Source of the DNA: Methanosarcina sp. MSH10X1 | GTDB lineage: Archaea; Halobacteriota; Methanosarcinia; Methanosarcinales; Methanosarcinaceae | Direction of reading: 5' to 3' | Length of the DNA: 64,000 nucleotides | Assembly (NCBI RefSeq): GCF_004099695.1 | Contig: NZ_SCHL01000004.1 | Location: 1 to 64,000, forward strand | Part shown: positions 8,883 through 17,761 of the stretch, in pieces | How the letters are laid out: each line of letters opens with the position of its first letter | How positions within the stretch are numbered: position 1 is the first letter of the stretch | Notes under the pieces: model-generated | What the model was told of the DNA's origin: nothing | The model's input: the letters and a program-made list of their open reading frames with translations, nothing else | The model's database searches: none | Translations under genes and position numbers: made by a program

Positions 8883-9641
8883 TTAGACCAGATCTTCAAT
8901 CCTGCTCATCTCTTTAAATGAAATTAGCCTTGACATTGCACTGGTATCTATGTCAATCCCATATTCCTGCACAACAGCCATAGGATTTGTTCCTCCGATG
9001 ACGACTATCCCCAGATGGTCTCTCTCGATGGGAACATCCAGAACTCGTGTATTCGGTTCCCCGACTTCCATGATTCCACTAAAGCCTGCATCCAGAAGGT
9101 CAGAAAGACAACTTTCAATCTCGTCTCTTGCAATCATAGGGGCTTCCCTGAGGTTTGCAAGAACCTTGCCTGAGCCTGTCCTGAGCATTTCTGACACAGA
9201 AGTAATGCCCTGTGACATCAGAATTTCAAGCGGGTCCACAGTCGTACTCACATAGGTCAGCACGTCGGTAAAGCGCACCGGAATCCCGTTTCGGATCTGA
9301 ACAACTCCTCCGAGTTTGGGGTTTACAGGAATTCCTGCCTTGAGCAATACACCGTCAATCGTGATGCTGCATACTGTTCCGATACCTACCTTTCCCTTCT
9401 CAATAGTGAGGTCTCCTAGAGATTCTCCTTCGGAAATGATCTTAACGTAGGGAGTCACCGAAAGCCCGCTAGAAATCACCATCTTAAAGATTCCAAGCAC
9501 GTCATCAAGATCTTTCTTATCAATAAGTGAGAGATTAAGTATAATGTCTCCATCCATTTTCTTAGGATCAAATGTAGTCCTGTACATGAGGTCCTTTATT
9601 CTGGATGATGTAAATTGAATACGGTATCCATTTTTTTGCAT
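8883..9641 (-). CDS. nrpRII: NrpR-domain nitrogen regulator without HTH (NrpRII-like)
   Basis: NrpR represses nitrogen-fixation and assimilation genes in methanogens and is released by 2-oxoglutarate. This protein of 252 residues consists of a single NrpR effector domain (DUF128): [18 protein letters not shown], the loop [34 protein letters not shown], and the ending [20 protein letters not shown]. There is no winged-helix domain. In Methanosarcina mazei the NrpR function is split between NrpRI (with HTH) and NrpRII (without), and this fits NrpRII. ATG 9641 is preceded by GGAGG. The gene is alone and convergent to the RecJ-like gene. Some uncertainty remains because other NrpR paralogues exist. 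Confidence 0.8.
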   Translation of the reverse strand: MQKNGYRIQFTSSRIKDLMYRTTFDPKKMDGDIILNLSLIDKKDLDDVLGIFKMVISSGLSVTPYVKIISEGESLGDLTIEKGKVGIGTVCSITIDGVLLKAGIPVNPKLGGVVQIRNGIPVRFTDVLTYVSTTVDPLEILMSQGITSVSEMLRTGSGKVLANLREAPMIARDEIESCLSDLLDAGFSGIMEVGEPNTRVLDVPIERDHLGIVVIGGTNPMAVVQEYGIDIDTSAMSRLISFKEMSRIEDLV

Positions 9642-9864
9642 TTCAAACCTCCAGTAATTGAAGGTATTTATACCTAATATAAGTTATGTATTCTTGTTAC
9701 AGATTATTCCCTGTTCTTACTGCTTATTTTTACAAGTCATCTACTTCAGAATTGAACCCCTACCCGGAAGACAGGAAAGAGAAAAAGTAAAAGTTCTTCG
9801 GAAAGAACGGCATGGAAAGAATAAATAAAAGCACAGTCCATGTAAGCTGGAAATAGCCTGTTTC

Positions 9865-10605
9865 TCAGAGTACTCCTGTTAAAAATGCTGTAAAATCCTG
9901 CGGAGCTGTCAAAAATCTGAGCTTTTCAATTTTATTTATTAGCTCATACATACTCTCTGTGGAGCCCAGCCCGAGTTCATCATGATCAAGGGGTTTAAGG
10001 TGACGGATAGCCGGGGTGTTTTTGTAAAGGGGGTTTTTAACAAAACCATCCTTAAGAAGGAAATAAGAAGCTCCGGAAAGTCTTTTTATAGGCTCGTAAA
10101 CCGATGAGAAGTCGCGACAGACCCAGTTTGCCATTTCAAGAGTTTCTCCGGAGGCATTTATAGTCACGTGCCCGTATCCAGGAGGAACAAGCACCAGGTC
10201 TCCTTTTTTCGCTTTAATTACAACGACGTCCAGAACAAGATCTTCCTCACCATTTTTTACTTTTTGAAGAAGGTAGGTAGCAGAACCTTGCAACACCTGA
10301 TAAATCTCAGGATAGGAAATATCTGTTCCTGGAACGCGCGGATGGTAGTGGCCTACAGTTTTAATGTATTCCGACCCGAGCATTTCGGGAGGAATTACAG
10401 TAATATCATATCTCAGGTGATTAGCTTCAATTGTTTCATGGTCAGAGTTGCTTTTCGCAAGGTCCCGGAACATGTAATACGCGTCTTGATTTCTGTCTTC
10501 TGTTTCTTCAAACCACTCCCTATCAAAAACTACATCTTCCATATCATGGAGTTTTCTCACATCTGCCACAGTGACTTTATCCCCGAACTTCAGTGTTACA
10601 GCCAT
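9865..10605 (-). CDS. pgi: Cupin-type glucose-6-phosphate isomerase
   Basis: Archaeal metal-dependent phosphoglucose isomerase interconverts glucose 6-phosphate and fructose 6-phosphate in gluconeogenesis or glycolysis. The cupin metal ligands are visible in TVGHYHPRVPGT (two His), YPEIYQVLQG (Glu) and VPPGYGHVTIN (His), with TSYPE-type substrate loop. Length 246 is longer than Pyrococcus enzymes because of N- and C-terminal extensions. The reading frame stays open 56 codons upstream through a hydrophobic stretch that covers the promoter TATA (near 10710) and is not coding; ATG 10605 has a GGGG ribosome site. Confidence 0.92.
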   Translation of the reverse strand: MAVTLKFGDKVTVADVRKLHDMEDVVFDREWFEETEDRNQDAYYMFRDLAKSNSDHETIEANHLRYDITVIPPEMLGSEYIKTVGHYHPRVPGTDISYPEIYQVLQGSATYLLQKVKNGEEDLVLDVVVIKAKKGDLVLVPPGYGHVTINASGETLEMANWVCRDFSSVYEPIKRLSGASYFLLKDGFVKNPLYKNTPAIRHLKPLDHDELGLGSTESMYELINKIEKLRFLTAPQDFTAFLTGVL

Positions 10606-10797
10606 TGAATTCCCCTTTCCTACCAGAGCATATAAGTAATATTCTGCTTGCAAATAAAAATCTGTTACTAAAACTGCCAATACGTTACCGAAATCGACTA
10701 CCAGAAACAGCAGTATAAGTATATAAACTAATTGACGAAATACTATTGCTGCTTTTTGTCTACCTCTTGTCAATCCCGAACCTGAAACATTTATATC

Positions 10798-11547
10798 TCA
10801 TTTTTTCAAAGCACTTTCAACCATTCTAGGATAGGTAAGTTCTATAATGGTTTTCAGATTAACTATATCATCTCTGTTATATTTAACAAGTTTGTCCAGA
10901 GCTTCCCGATCTCCTCTCTCATATCGTCTCCAGAGCCTTACGGCATCGAATCCTGTTAAGCCCTCGGTATCATTACCTCGGAAGATTCCAAGTGACTTTT
11001 CAATGTTTTTCAGGCCTCCATTGTATCCTATTCTTCTTAAAGGATACATAAGGTCTATATGGAGTTGCTTGAGCTCGATCTCTGGAAATTCGGACTTTAT
11101 GAAAGGTAGATCAAAACGAGCGCCGTTAAAGGATACAAGCAGCCTGTATTTTGAAATTTCTTCTACGAGATCTTCAAGGTTAATATCTTTTATATAGGTC
11201 TTTGATTCTTTTCCGTTATATATTCCCACAATGGTTATTTTATCCCGGGACTTGGAAAGCCCCGTTGTTTCGATATCTACGAATGCGACAGAATCGGAAA
11301 ATAAGGGGTACGCCCTCCAGTGTTCTGCAGAAGGAAGGCATTGTGAAAAAAAACAATGATCTTTTGCTGCCAGGTGCTCGGAAGATTTCCTTACCTCTTC
11401 ACAAATTCTGGTTCTTCGCGACGAAGGTATGGGAACCCTGTCTTCCATTTCAAGGAATTCTTCCCATGTGTGTATTCCCTGAGCCCAGATCTTTTGCTCA
11501 AGGGTCTTCCCTACACCTGGAATATGAATGTATGTATTATTCAGCAT
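10798..11547 (-). CDS. RNase H-like exonuclease-fold protein (YprB-type)
   Basis: Protein of 249 residues with an N-terminal helical part including IPGVGKTLEQKIWAQGI (a helix-hairpin-helix-like motif) followed by a DEDD exonuclease-fold domain: FVDIETTGLS (Asp and Glu ligands), VSFNGARFDLPFI (second Asp), HIDLMYPLRR and YNRDDIVNL (final Asp). These match the YprB ribonuclease-H-like family. It is probably a 3'-5' exonuclease acting on nucleic acid; the substrate is unknown. ATG 11547 has a GGGG ribosome site; a longer frame to 11634 covers AT-rich promoter sequence. It lies upstream of pgi on the same strand, separated by 192 bases. Confidence 0.82.
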   Translation of the reverse strand: MLNNTYIHIPGVGKTLEQKIWAQGIHTWEEFLEMEDRVPIPSSRRTRICEEVRKSSEHLAAKDHCFFSQCLPSAEHWRAYPLFSDSVAFVDIETTGLSKSRDKITIVGIYNGKESKTYIKDINLEDLVEEISKYRLLVSFNGARFDLPFIKSEFPEIELKQLHIDLMYPLRRIGYNGGLKNIEKSLGIFRGNDTEGLTGFDAVRLWRRYERGDREALDKLVKYNRDDIVNLKTIIELTYPRMVESALKK

Positions 11548-11792
11548 GTTTCCCCTGAACATTTGGGGGTAATATTTAATAAAAATACTGCATGAAATCT
11601 GAAAGTGTACTAAAGAAAAAAACAGTAAGTTCAAGAATTAAATGACAAGAAATATTATAGAGATGTGAGCACAGATAGATATAAAAAATAGTAGTTTACC
11701 GGCAATAAAGAGTTATATTATAGAATAAATTTTTAAAGTTAGAAATTTAAAATTTACCTTAAAATAAATTGTTTAACACAGGTGTACAGTTA

Positions 11793-12716
11793 ATGGCTAA
11801 AATTTCCGTGATTGGTGCAGGAAATGTAGGAGCAACTACAGTCCAGCGGCTGGCTGAACTTGAGCTTGGCGAAATTGTTATGACAGATATTGTAGAAGGG
11901 CTACCTCAGGGCAAGGCCCTTGATCTAATGCAAGCAGGTGCAATAAAGGGTTACGACACATCTATAGTCGGGACCAATGATTATGCAGATATAGCAGATT
12001 CTGACCTTGTAGTCATTACAGCAGGTATTGCAAGAAAGCCCGGAATGACCCGGGAAGATCTGATCAAGACAAACTCCAGAATAATAACCGACGTCTCCAA
12101 AAATATTGCGAAATATGCTCCGGAATCCATAGTAATTAGTGTAACGAATCCGCTTGACATTATAACCTATGTAGCTATGAAATCGACGGGTTTTGAGGCG
12201 AAGAAAGTTTTCGGAATGAGTGGAATTCTGGATTCGGGGCGTTTTGCGAGTTTTATTGCAGAAGAACTGAAGTGCTCGAAAAAGGATGTAAAGGCAATGG
12301 TTATAGGAGGGCACGGCGATCTCATGGTACCTCTTCCACAGTATACAACAGTATCAGGAATTCCACTCACGGATCTGCTTCCGGATGATAGAATTGCCAG
12401 GCTGGTAGAAAGGACAGTAAACGGGGGAGCCGAAATTGTAGAACTTCTTAAACAGGGCAGTGCCTTTTATGCTCCCTCGGCAGCTGTCGTCTCGATGGCG
12501 GAAGCTGTAATTAAAGACTCAAAGAGAATATTACCTGCTTCGGCATATCTGGAAGGACAGTACGGACAAGAAGGTATTTATTTCGGTGTACCCGTAAAGC
12601 TTGGGGCATCTGGAGTCGAAGAAATCCTTGAACTCAAACTCGATGAAAGCCAGTACGAAGTCCTCAGGAAATCCTCGGGAACTATTCGAAATGTGATTTC
12701 ACAACTGGAATTATAA
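11793..12716 (+). CDS. mdh: Malate dehydrogenase
   Basis: LDH/MDH-family enzyme interconverting malate and oxaloacetate with NAD(P). The Rossmann motif is VIGAGNVGATT (residues 6-16). The substrate loop ARKPGMTREDL has the Arg pair and the Arg in place of the LDH Gln that marks malate specificity. NPLDIITYVA, GMSGILDSGRF and the catalytic GGHGDLMVPL are all present. Length 307 is normal. Start MAKISVIG at ATG 11793 with AGGTG upstream; a TTG 8 codons earlier is unlikely. In methanogens it serves the partial reductive TCA pathway. Confidence 0.95.
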   Translation: MAKISVIGAGNVGATTVQRLAELELGEIVMTDIVEGLPQGKALDLMQAGAIKGYDTSIVGTNDYADIADSDLVVITAGIARKPGMTREDLIKTNSRIITDVSKNIAKYAPESIVISVTNPLDIITYVAMKSTGFEAKKVFGMSGILDSGRFASFIAEELKCSKKDVKAMVIGGHGDLMVPLPQYTTVSGIPLTDLLPDDRIARLVERTVNGGAEIVELLKQGSAFYAPSAAVVSMAEAVIKDSKRILPASAYLEGQYGQEGIYFGVPVKLGASGVEEILELKLDESQYEVLRKSSGTIRNVISQLEL

Positions 12717-13172
12717 GAGAATAAACTGGATAAAATAAACTTAGAATTCAAAAATAAACCGATTTTGTAGAAAGAGGTTATGCAAACCCCAAAGAGTTCT
12801 GCTTACAGGTAAACTTCCGAATTATCTGTAAGTCAGAACAATTTCTCAAAAAGATATTTTGGGTAGTCGCAGGAAAATGTTAAATAAGCTGTACTCTTTG
12901 AGCAAATTAGAAGAAAAATAGTTTAAAGCAATTAAAGCTCCCTCTTCGTTATTCGACGTCGGGTAACGGATTTGAGAAAGCCAGATCACGTTTACCTGCC
13001 ACTAATTTAAATAGGAAGATTTATTATAATAGTGACTGAGATTACATTTTTACATAGAGTGCGGAATAAAACTGGTAATTATATAAAGTCGGTAAAACTG
13101 TAAGATATATAAGTATGTTTTTCATATAAGGTTAAGAGAAAGATATAAATTAATTTACAAAGCAGGGATATA
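12717..13172. other. Intergenic region with a stem-loop after mdh
   Basis: TTCTGCTTACAG (12797-12808) pairs with CTGTAAGTCAGAA (12826-12838) with one bulge, a probable processing or terminator structure 80 bases after mdh. The rest, to 13172, holds AT-rich promoter-like DNA (for example TATAAG around 13105-13125) and no supported gene. Confidence 0.45.
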
Positions 13173-13430
13173 ATGCGCGCAGAACTTACATCACTTTTTG
13201 GTTTAAACATATACACAAACACCGGTGTGTATGTAGGGAAGTTGCAGGACCTCGTAATTGATATAGAAGATCAGAAGATTACCGGGCTTGCTATTTCGGA
13301 TATTAATAGGGAACTTTTTGACCTGACTAGCAGAGGCGTAATTATTCCTTATCGATGGGTTATAACGGCAGCGGATATCATTATAGTGAGAGACGTCATC
13401 CAGAGATACAAAAAGCGAAAAGAAGAGTAA
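13173..13430 (+). CDS. PRC-barrel domain protein
   Basis: Small protein of 85 residues that is a single PRC-barrel domain: FGLNIYTNTGVYVGKLQDLVIDIEDQKITGLAI, then GVIIPYRWVITAADIIIVRDVI. Archaeal stand-alone PRC-barrel proteins of this type are widespread and are thought to bind RNA or act in cell division or ribosome-related complexes, but the role is not settled. It is followed after 18 bases by thg1, probably as an operon with tyrS further down, so a tie to RNA or translation is possible. ATG 13173 has AGGGA close upstream. Confidence 0.88.
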   Translation: MRAELTSLFGLNIYTNTGVYVGKLQDLVIDIEDQKITGLAISDINRELFDLTSRGVIIPYRWVITAADIIIVRDVIQRYKKRKEE

Positions 13431-13448
13431 GTAAATCTCGAAAAGTAT

Positions 13449-14180
13449 ATGAAAAACCGGGAAATCTATGCTGAAATGCGCTGTATCCCTCCAGTGGTTG
13501 TGCGCGCTGACGGCAGGAATTTTAAAAACACGCTTTCGGGCCTGGGCTTTAGAAAACCCTATGATCAAGCCTTCGCCAGGGCAATGGCGGATACTGTTGA
13601 GCTTTTTATTAAGAAAAGTGGTTTAAGCCCACTCTTTGCCTATACTTTTTCCGATGAAATCAGTTTTCTCTTTATGGAACTCCCGTTTGAAGGAAGAGTC
13701 GAAAAAATTGACTCTGTCCTGGCAAGCTTTCTGGGAAGCGCACTTACGATAAAACTCCAGCTTGAGGAACCTGTGGCTTTTGATTCCAGAATAGTAGTTC
13801 TTCAAAAAGAGGAAATTCCTGCATATTTTCACTGGAGGCAGCTTGAAGCCTGGCGCAATTTTGTTGCAAGCTGGGGATATTATACGCTGAGGAATGAAGG
13901 AATTAATAAGACTGAGGCTTCAAAATATCTCAAAGGAAAAAAAGAATGGGAAATTCACGAAATGCTTTTTGAAAGGGGAATCAATCTTGCGGCGCTTCCT
14001 GCATGGCAGAGGAGAGGAGTCATTATTTCCAAGAAGGAATACGAAATTTCTGGCTTTAATCCTTTACTCGGCAAAGAGGTAAAATCTCTGCGCAGGAGGG
14101 TCTTTCAGGACTGGGAAATTCCGAATTTCAAATCCGAAGAAGGTGTAGCATTTTTACAGAAACTTATTAATAGAAATTGA
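13449..14180 (+). CDS. thg1: tRNA(His) guanylyltransferase (Thg1)
   Basis: Thg1 adds or repairs the G at position -1 of tRNA(His) and archaeal members are 3'-5' template-dependent polymerases. The metal-binding motifs are VRADGRNFKN (Asp21) and FSDEISFLF (Asp69-Glu70). Length 243 is as expected. The reading frame is uninterrupted: the Methanosarcina acetivorans orthologue is reported to carry a pyrrolysine codon around residue 84, while here that stretch (EGRVEKID) is all sense codons. It lies 18 bases after the PRC-barrel gene and 38 bases before tyrS. Start ATG 13449. Confidence 0.93.
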   Translation: MKNREIYAEMRCIPPVVVRADGRNFKNTLSGLGFRKPYDQAFARAMADTVELFIKKSGLSPLFAYTFSDEISFLFMELPFEGRVEKIDSVLASFLGSALTIKLQLEEPVAFDSRIVVLQKEEIPAYFHWRQLEAWRNFVASWGYYTLRNEGINKTEASKYLKGKKEWEIHEMLFERGINLAALPAWQRRGVIISKKEYEISGFNPLLGKEVKSLRRRVFQDWEIPNFKSEEGVAFLQKLINRN

Positions 14181-14218
14181 GTTTTTGAGAATAAGAAAAC
14201 AAAAGGAACGTAGAGGCA

Positions 14219-15172
14219 ATGGACAGACTCGAATTTATAAAAAGAAATGTTCAGGAAATCGTAACTGAAGGAGAACTTGAAGAACTTCTTACTAAAAAAG
14301 AAGCTCCTCGTGCCTATGTAGGATATGAACCCAGCGGGAAAATCCATATGGGGCACGTTCTCACAGTAAATAAGCTCATTGATCTGCAAAAAGCCGGATT
14401 TGAAATTACAGTCCTGCTTGCGGATGTACATGCTTATCTTAACAAAAAAGGCACGCTTGAAGAGGTCCGAAAGATCGCAGATTATAACAGGCGCTGCTTT
14501 ATCGCACTCGGGCTTGATGAAGAAAAAACCGATTTCGTATATGGGTCTGACTATCAGCTTGGCGCAGAGTACATGCTAAATGTTCTCAAGCTTTCAAGGG
14601 CAGTAACTTTGAACAGGGCACGCAGGAGCATGGACGAAGTCGGGCGAGCCATGGATGACCCAACGGTTTCCCAGATGGTATACCCGCTGATGCAGGCTGT
14701 TGACATTGCCATGCTCGAAGTTGATGTTGCAGTTGGAGGCATTGATCAGAGAAAAATCCATATGCTTGCCCGTGAGTATCTAAAGAGCCTGGGATTCGGA
14801 ACACCGATCTGCATTCACACTCCAATTCTACTCGGATTAGACGGAACCAAGATGGCTTCTTCAAAGGATAATTTTATTTCAGTAGACGATCCAGAAGAAG
14901 AAATCTACAGAAAGTTTAAGAAAGCTTACTGCAAGATAGGAGATATCGAAGAAAACCCGATTCTGGCCCTCTTCCGCTACCATATATTTCCCAGATACGA
15001 AACCGTTGTTATAGAAAGACCTGAAAAATTCGGTGGGAATATAAATTATCCCGATTACGAAGAAATGGAAAAGGCTTTCGTAGCAGAAAGTGTCCATCCG
15101 ATGGACCTGAAGAACTCAGCCGCAAAATATATAAACGAGATATTGGACCCCGTCCGAAAAGTTCTTCTCTGA
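14219..15172 (+). CDS. tyrS: Tyrosyl-tRNA synthetase
   Basis: Charges tRNA(Tyr) with tyrosine. Class I signatures are HMGH (residues 43-46, the HIGH motif) within EPSGKIHMGH, and KMASS (the KMSKS motif). YPLMQAVDIAMLEVDVAVGGIDQRK forms the tyrosine/tRNA-specificity region of the archaeal/eukaryal type. Length 317 is typical of the short archaeal enzyme without an S4 domain. GAGG and GGAACG precede ATG 14219. Third gene of the probable PRC-thg1-tyrS operon. Confidence 0.96.
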   Translation: MDRLEFIKRNVQEIVTEGELEELLTKKEAPRAYVGYEPSGKIHMGHVLTVNKLIDLQKAGFEITVLLADVHAYLNKKGTLEEVRKIADYNRRCFIALGLDEEKTDFVYGSDYQLGAEYMLNVLKLSRAVTLNRARRSMDEVGRAMDDPTVSQMVYPLMQAVDIAMLEVDVAVGGIDQRKIHMLAREYLKSLGFGTPICIHTPILLGLDGTKMASSKDNFISVDDPEEEIYRKFKKAYCKIGDIEENPILALFRYHIFPRYETVVIERPEKFGGNINYPDYEEMEKAFVAESVHPMDLKNSAAKYINEILDPVRKVLL

Positions 15173-15180
15173 ATATGAAG

Positions 15181-15202
15181 ATGGCCGGATCTTCCCGGTC
15201 AT
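15181..15202 (+). terminator. Hairpin after tyrS
   Basis: ATGGCCGG and CCGGTCAT form a stem around a short loop 9 bases after the tyrS stop, followed by TTTC. Confidence 0.5.
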
Positions 15203-15375
15203 TTCAGAGAAATGCAAACATAAGATATATCCAGTACAGGAGATATATTCATACAAGGTTGTTCATTTAAGGTAAGAGACTTATTCTATAAATAAAGAAA
15301 GCTCCTGGATAAAATGTTATATAGCTATAGGTCATAGAATATTTGAAGTGTTGTTTAGTTATCCAGGGTGCTTTT

Positions 15376-16548
15376 ATGAAATATATTTACCAGGACTCTA
15401 AGGAACTGCCTGTACAGCGGGATTTCATTGAGGATCTGAAAACTTTTTTAGGCGTAACTTCCCAGGTAATCCCTCTGGAAAACTCTATAATAGAGATAAA
15501 GTGCAAGCGTAAAGAAGCACTCCATGAATTGAAAAGTAGAATAGAAGGAATGAATAATTTTGAAGAAAGGCTCGAGACTTTACTTAAAAGATTAGTAAAT
15601 GAAGCTGATATCGAGGATGTTATACCCTGCGCTAATGCAGTCCTGCAAACCTGCAATGAAAATCTAAGGAAGAGAAAAGAGGTTCTCGGAGCCGAATGCG
15701 CGAAAATTGAGAATGGAGCTCCTTATGAATACAAAAAAATTGAAGCAAAAATACTTGAGGTTCTTAGCAGGTTTTTAATCTCGGGGGTTTACGGAACTGA
15801 AAAGAGATTTGAGCTTTCCAGCACTGCAAGTGGCGTCTCAGGAGAAATGGAGAGTTGGGTCTCGGGCTTGCAATACCATTACAGTCTCGGCTTTACAGAA
15901 GAGAGCCTGACCGTAGAAAAACTGCTTGGAAATCTGAGCCTGCCAGCGTGGACGCGGGCCGGAATCCTGCGAAAGGAAGAGAAAATAAAAATGCAGGACC
16001 TTTCCGAATTCCTTATAACCTTTCTGGAATACGATACCCAGAGAAATGTACGTATAACTTTTGAAAACAGAAAAGCAAACCGGAAATTCAGGATAGAAGG
16101 CGGGGATCACAGGTACTTTGTATATGAGGATAATAAGGAGATAACCGCTGACAAAGAACTTGGGGCTTTTATTGATATTGAAGCCCTGGCGAGAATTCCT
16201 GAAAAAATCCAGATTTATCTCAGGACAAATATACGCACCTACACCCTCTCAAAAGTCCTCCTTGACGAAGAAGATGCAGTTTCCACCAACCAGATATTTG
16301 ATTGTCTGAAAGTGATTGCCGAGCAGTATGGGGTAATCGTTCAGGAGTGCCTGGCAAAAGGGCATAACAAAGAAGAAATAACTATTAAAATAGAGGAAGC
16401 TGACGGCACAAGGACTGAAAAATATATAGCGAAAGCCGAAATCTACACCCAGCTTGCCGAGGTGGGAAGTGAAGGTATCGAGATTGCCGGAATACTTGGC
16501 GTTGACAGCAGGACTCAGATCAGAGATAGAAAGTACCTCATAGTCTAA
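15376..16548 (+). CDS. Conserved hypothetical protein
   Basis: Protein of 390 residues I cannot assign. No signal peptide or membrane segment. The N-terminal half is helical and charged (KRKEALHELKSRIEGMNNFEE is one helix-like part), the middle has WVSGLQYHYSLGFTEE, and the C-terminal half is rich in beta strands with RTYTLSKVLLDEEDAVSTNQIFDCLKVIAEQYG and ITIKIEEADGT. It may be a lineage-specific regulatory or scaffold protein. ATG 15376 with AGGGTG upstream; the frame extends 11 codons further but without support. Very T-rich DNA follows, consistent with transcription termination. Confidence 0.72.
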   Translation: MKYIYQDSKELPVQRDFIEDLKTFLGVTSQVIPLENSIIEIKCKRKEALHELKSRIEGMNNFEERLETLLKRLVNEADIEDVIPCANAVLQTCNENLRKRKEVLGAECAKIENGAPYEYKKIEAKILEVLSRFLISGVYGTEKRFELSSTASGVSGEMESWVSGLQYHYSLGFTEESLTVEKLLGNLSLPAWTRAGILRKEEKIKMQDLSEFLITFLEYDTQRNVRITFENRKANRKFRIEGGDHRYFVYEDNKEITADKELGAFIDIEALARIPEKIQIYLRTNIRTYTLSKVLLDEEDAVSTNQIFDCLKVIAEQYGVIVQECLAKGHNKEEITIKIEEADGTRTEKYIAKAEIYTQLAEVGSEGIEIAGILGVDSRTQIRDRKYLIV

Positions 16549-16549
16549 A

Positions 16550-16730
16550 CCTTATATTTTTTTTAGTTTAGTTCACTTTTTTAATTTTATTTTTTCTTTA
16601 TTTTTTTGCTTTTATCTTATTTTTTATAAACTTTGATTATGACAGTTTTTCTTAATTTTATCTTGATTATGGCTTATATTTTGTAACTTTTTACTTTGCT
16701 TGATTCTTCAAACTTTTCAATTTGTTTTAA
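16550..16730 (+). terminator. T-rich termination region
   Basis: About 180 bases after the 15376 gene consist mostly of T tracts of 5 to 8 on the plus strand. Oligo-T tracts alone can terminate archaeal RNA polymerase, so this is a likely multi-site terminator. Confidence 0.6.
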
Positions 16731-16833
16731 GATCCCTCGCTCTCTGAATATGTTTCCGGCACATTGATCCATTACTCGCAAAGGAAAGGATTAATAAACT
16801 TGATATTCAAAATCCCTGAAAGGGGAGATGAAT

Positions 16834-17391
16834 ATGGATGTTGACGAAATTCGAACGATATTCAAATTTTCAGCTCAGGAGAAAAATATAATCTCCAGTT
16901 TCGAGATTCAGGAAGAATTATTTCTGCCTTATCTGCTTTCGCTAAAATCTGGAGGTTCATGGAGCTACGCCTCCGAGGAAATGAAAAGTATTGCAGTAAA
17001 GGATGTTATTACCTATTATGATGACGACAGCAAGGCAGGTTATACCGTGGAGAAGATATACCTGTTTATCGAGCCTGAAATCGTAGAGGAGGAGGGAGTG
17101 ATCTACAGGCTCGAGAAGTGTGGAACAAGGGAAGAAAGAGAACTGGTTGAGAGACCCTACGTTATAAACCTGAGGGCGAAAAAAGTGATATTTGCAGAGG
17201 TTAACCCGAAACTCAGGACGATAAAGATAAAAGAGATGAAGAAAAGCCAGATACGCCTGAAAGGTACACCTGCATATAGCGCAGCTCATGAGCTTGAGCA
17301 TCTTGAGAAGGGAGAAATAAAAGGAATTCCGATATGGAACTTTGAGTACGTCAGTGAGCCTTTAGGAAATTGCCAGAGAGATGCTGATTAA
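16834..17391 (+). CDS. Peptide deformylase-like protein
   Basis: Protein of 185 residues resembling peptide deformylase. The zinc motif is AAHELEHLEKG (His152, Glu153, His156), matching the PDF HExxH followed by L-x-x-G. The third ligand is probably Cys96 in LEKCGTREERELVERPY, aligned to the EGCLS region. The PDF motif GxGxAAxQ is not recognisable; GGSWSYASEE takes its place. Archaea do not start proteins with formyl-Met, so the substrate must differ or the protein must have another role. ATG 16834 fits the AGGGGAGAT ribosome site better than ATG 16828. It stands alone. Confidence 0.78.
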   Translation: MDVDEIRTIFKFSAQEKNIISSFEIQEELFLPYLLSLKSGGSWSYASEEMKSIAVKDVITYYDDDSKAGYTVEKIYLFIEPEIVEEEGVIYRLEKCGTREERELVERPYVINLRAKKVIFAEVNPKLRTIKIKEMKKSQIRLKGTPAYSAAHELEHLEKGEIKGIPIWNFEYVSEPLGNCQRDAD

Positions 17392-17761
17392 AAAATAAAA
17401 AGTTACTACATAAAAGCTTCCGCAAAAAATGACTACATAAAAATCACATAAGGAATCACATAGGATATCATATAAAATATTACATAAATTGATTTTATAA
17501 TAATTATCAAATAATATCTTCCATCTACCTTTGCATCAAATTAATGATATCTATAGGGCTAATTTTTCCTATGTATTTCTAATACTTTTTTTGCATTGCT
17601 TTTGGGTTATCTATAGGAAAAAATTTATATCAAAAATGGAATGAGCTTCATGATACTTAATTTTCATATGTGTTTGAGTTTTTATATTCCATAGTTTTTG
17701 TAATGAATCTGAGCTCAAACACATAGATTGAATAAGCGTTTTCTATAAGACTCTCTATTTG
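17392..17761. other. AT-rich intergenic DNA with a 12-bp inverted repeat
   Basis: Between convergent genes. TATGTGTTTGAG (17667-17678) and CTCAAACACATA (17714-17725) are perfect inverted repeats with a 35-base spacer. This could be a long hairpin at the end of the transporter gene or a trace of a mobile element. A short AATCACATA-like repeat lies near 17445-17480. No gene seen. Confidence 0.5.

Noticed and set aside
10606-10773. N-terminal hydrophobic extension of pgi
   Set aside because: It covers the promoter TATA and lacks family similarity; a proper ribosome site precedes ATG 10605.
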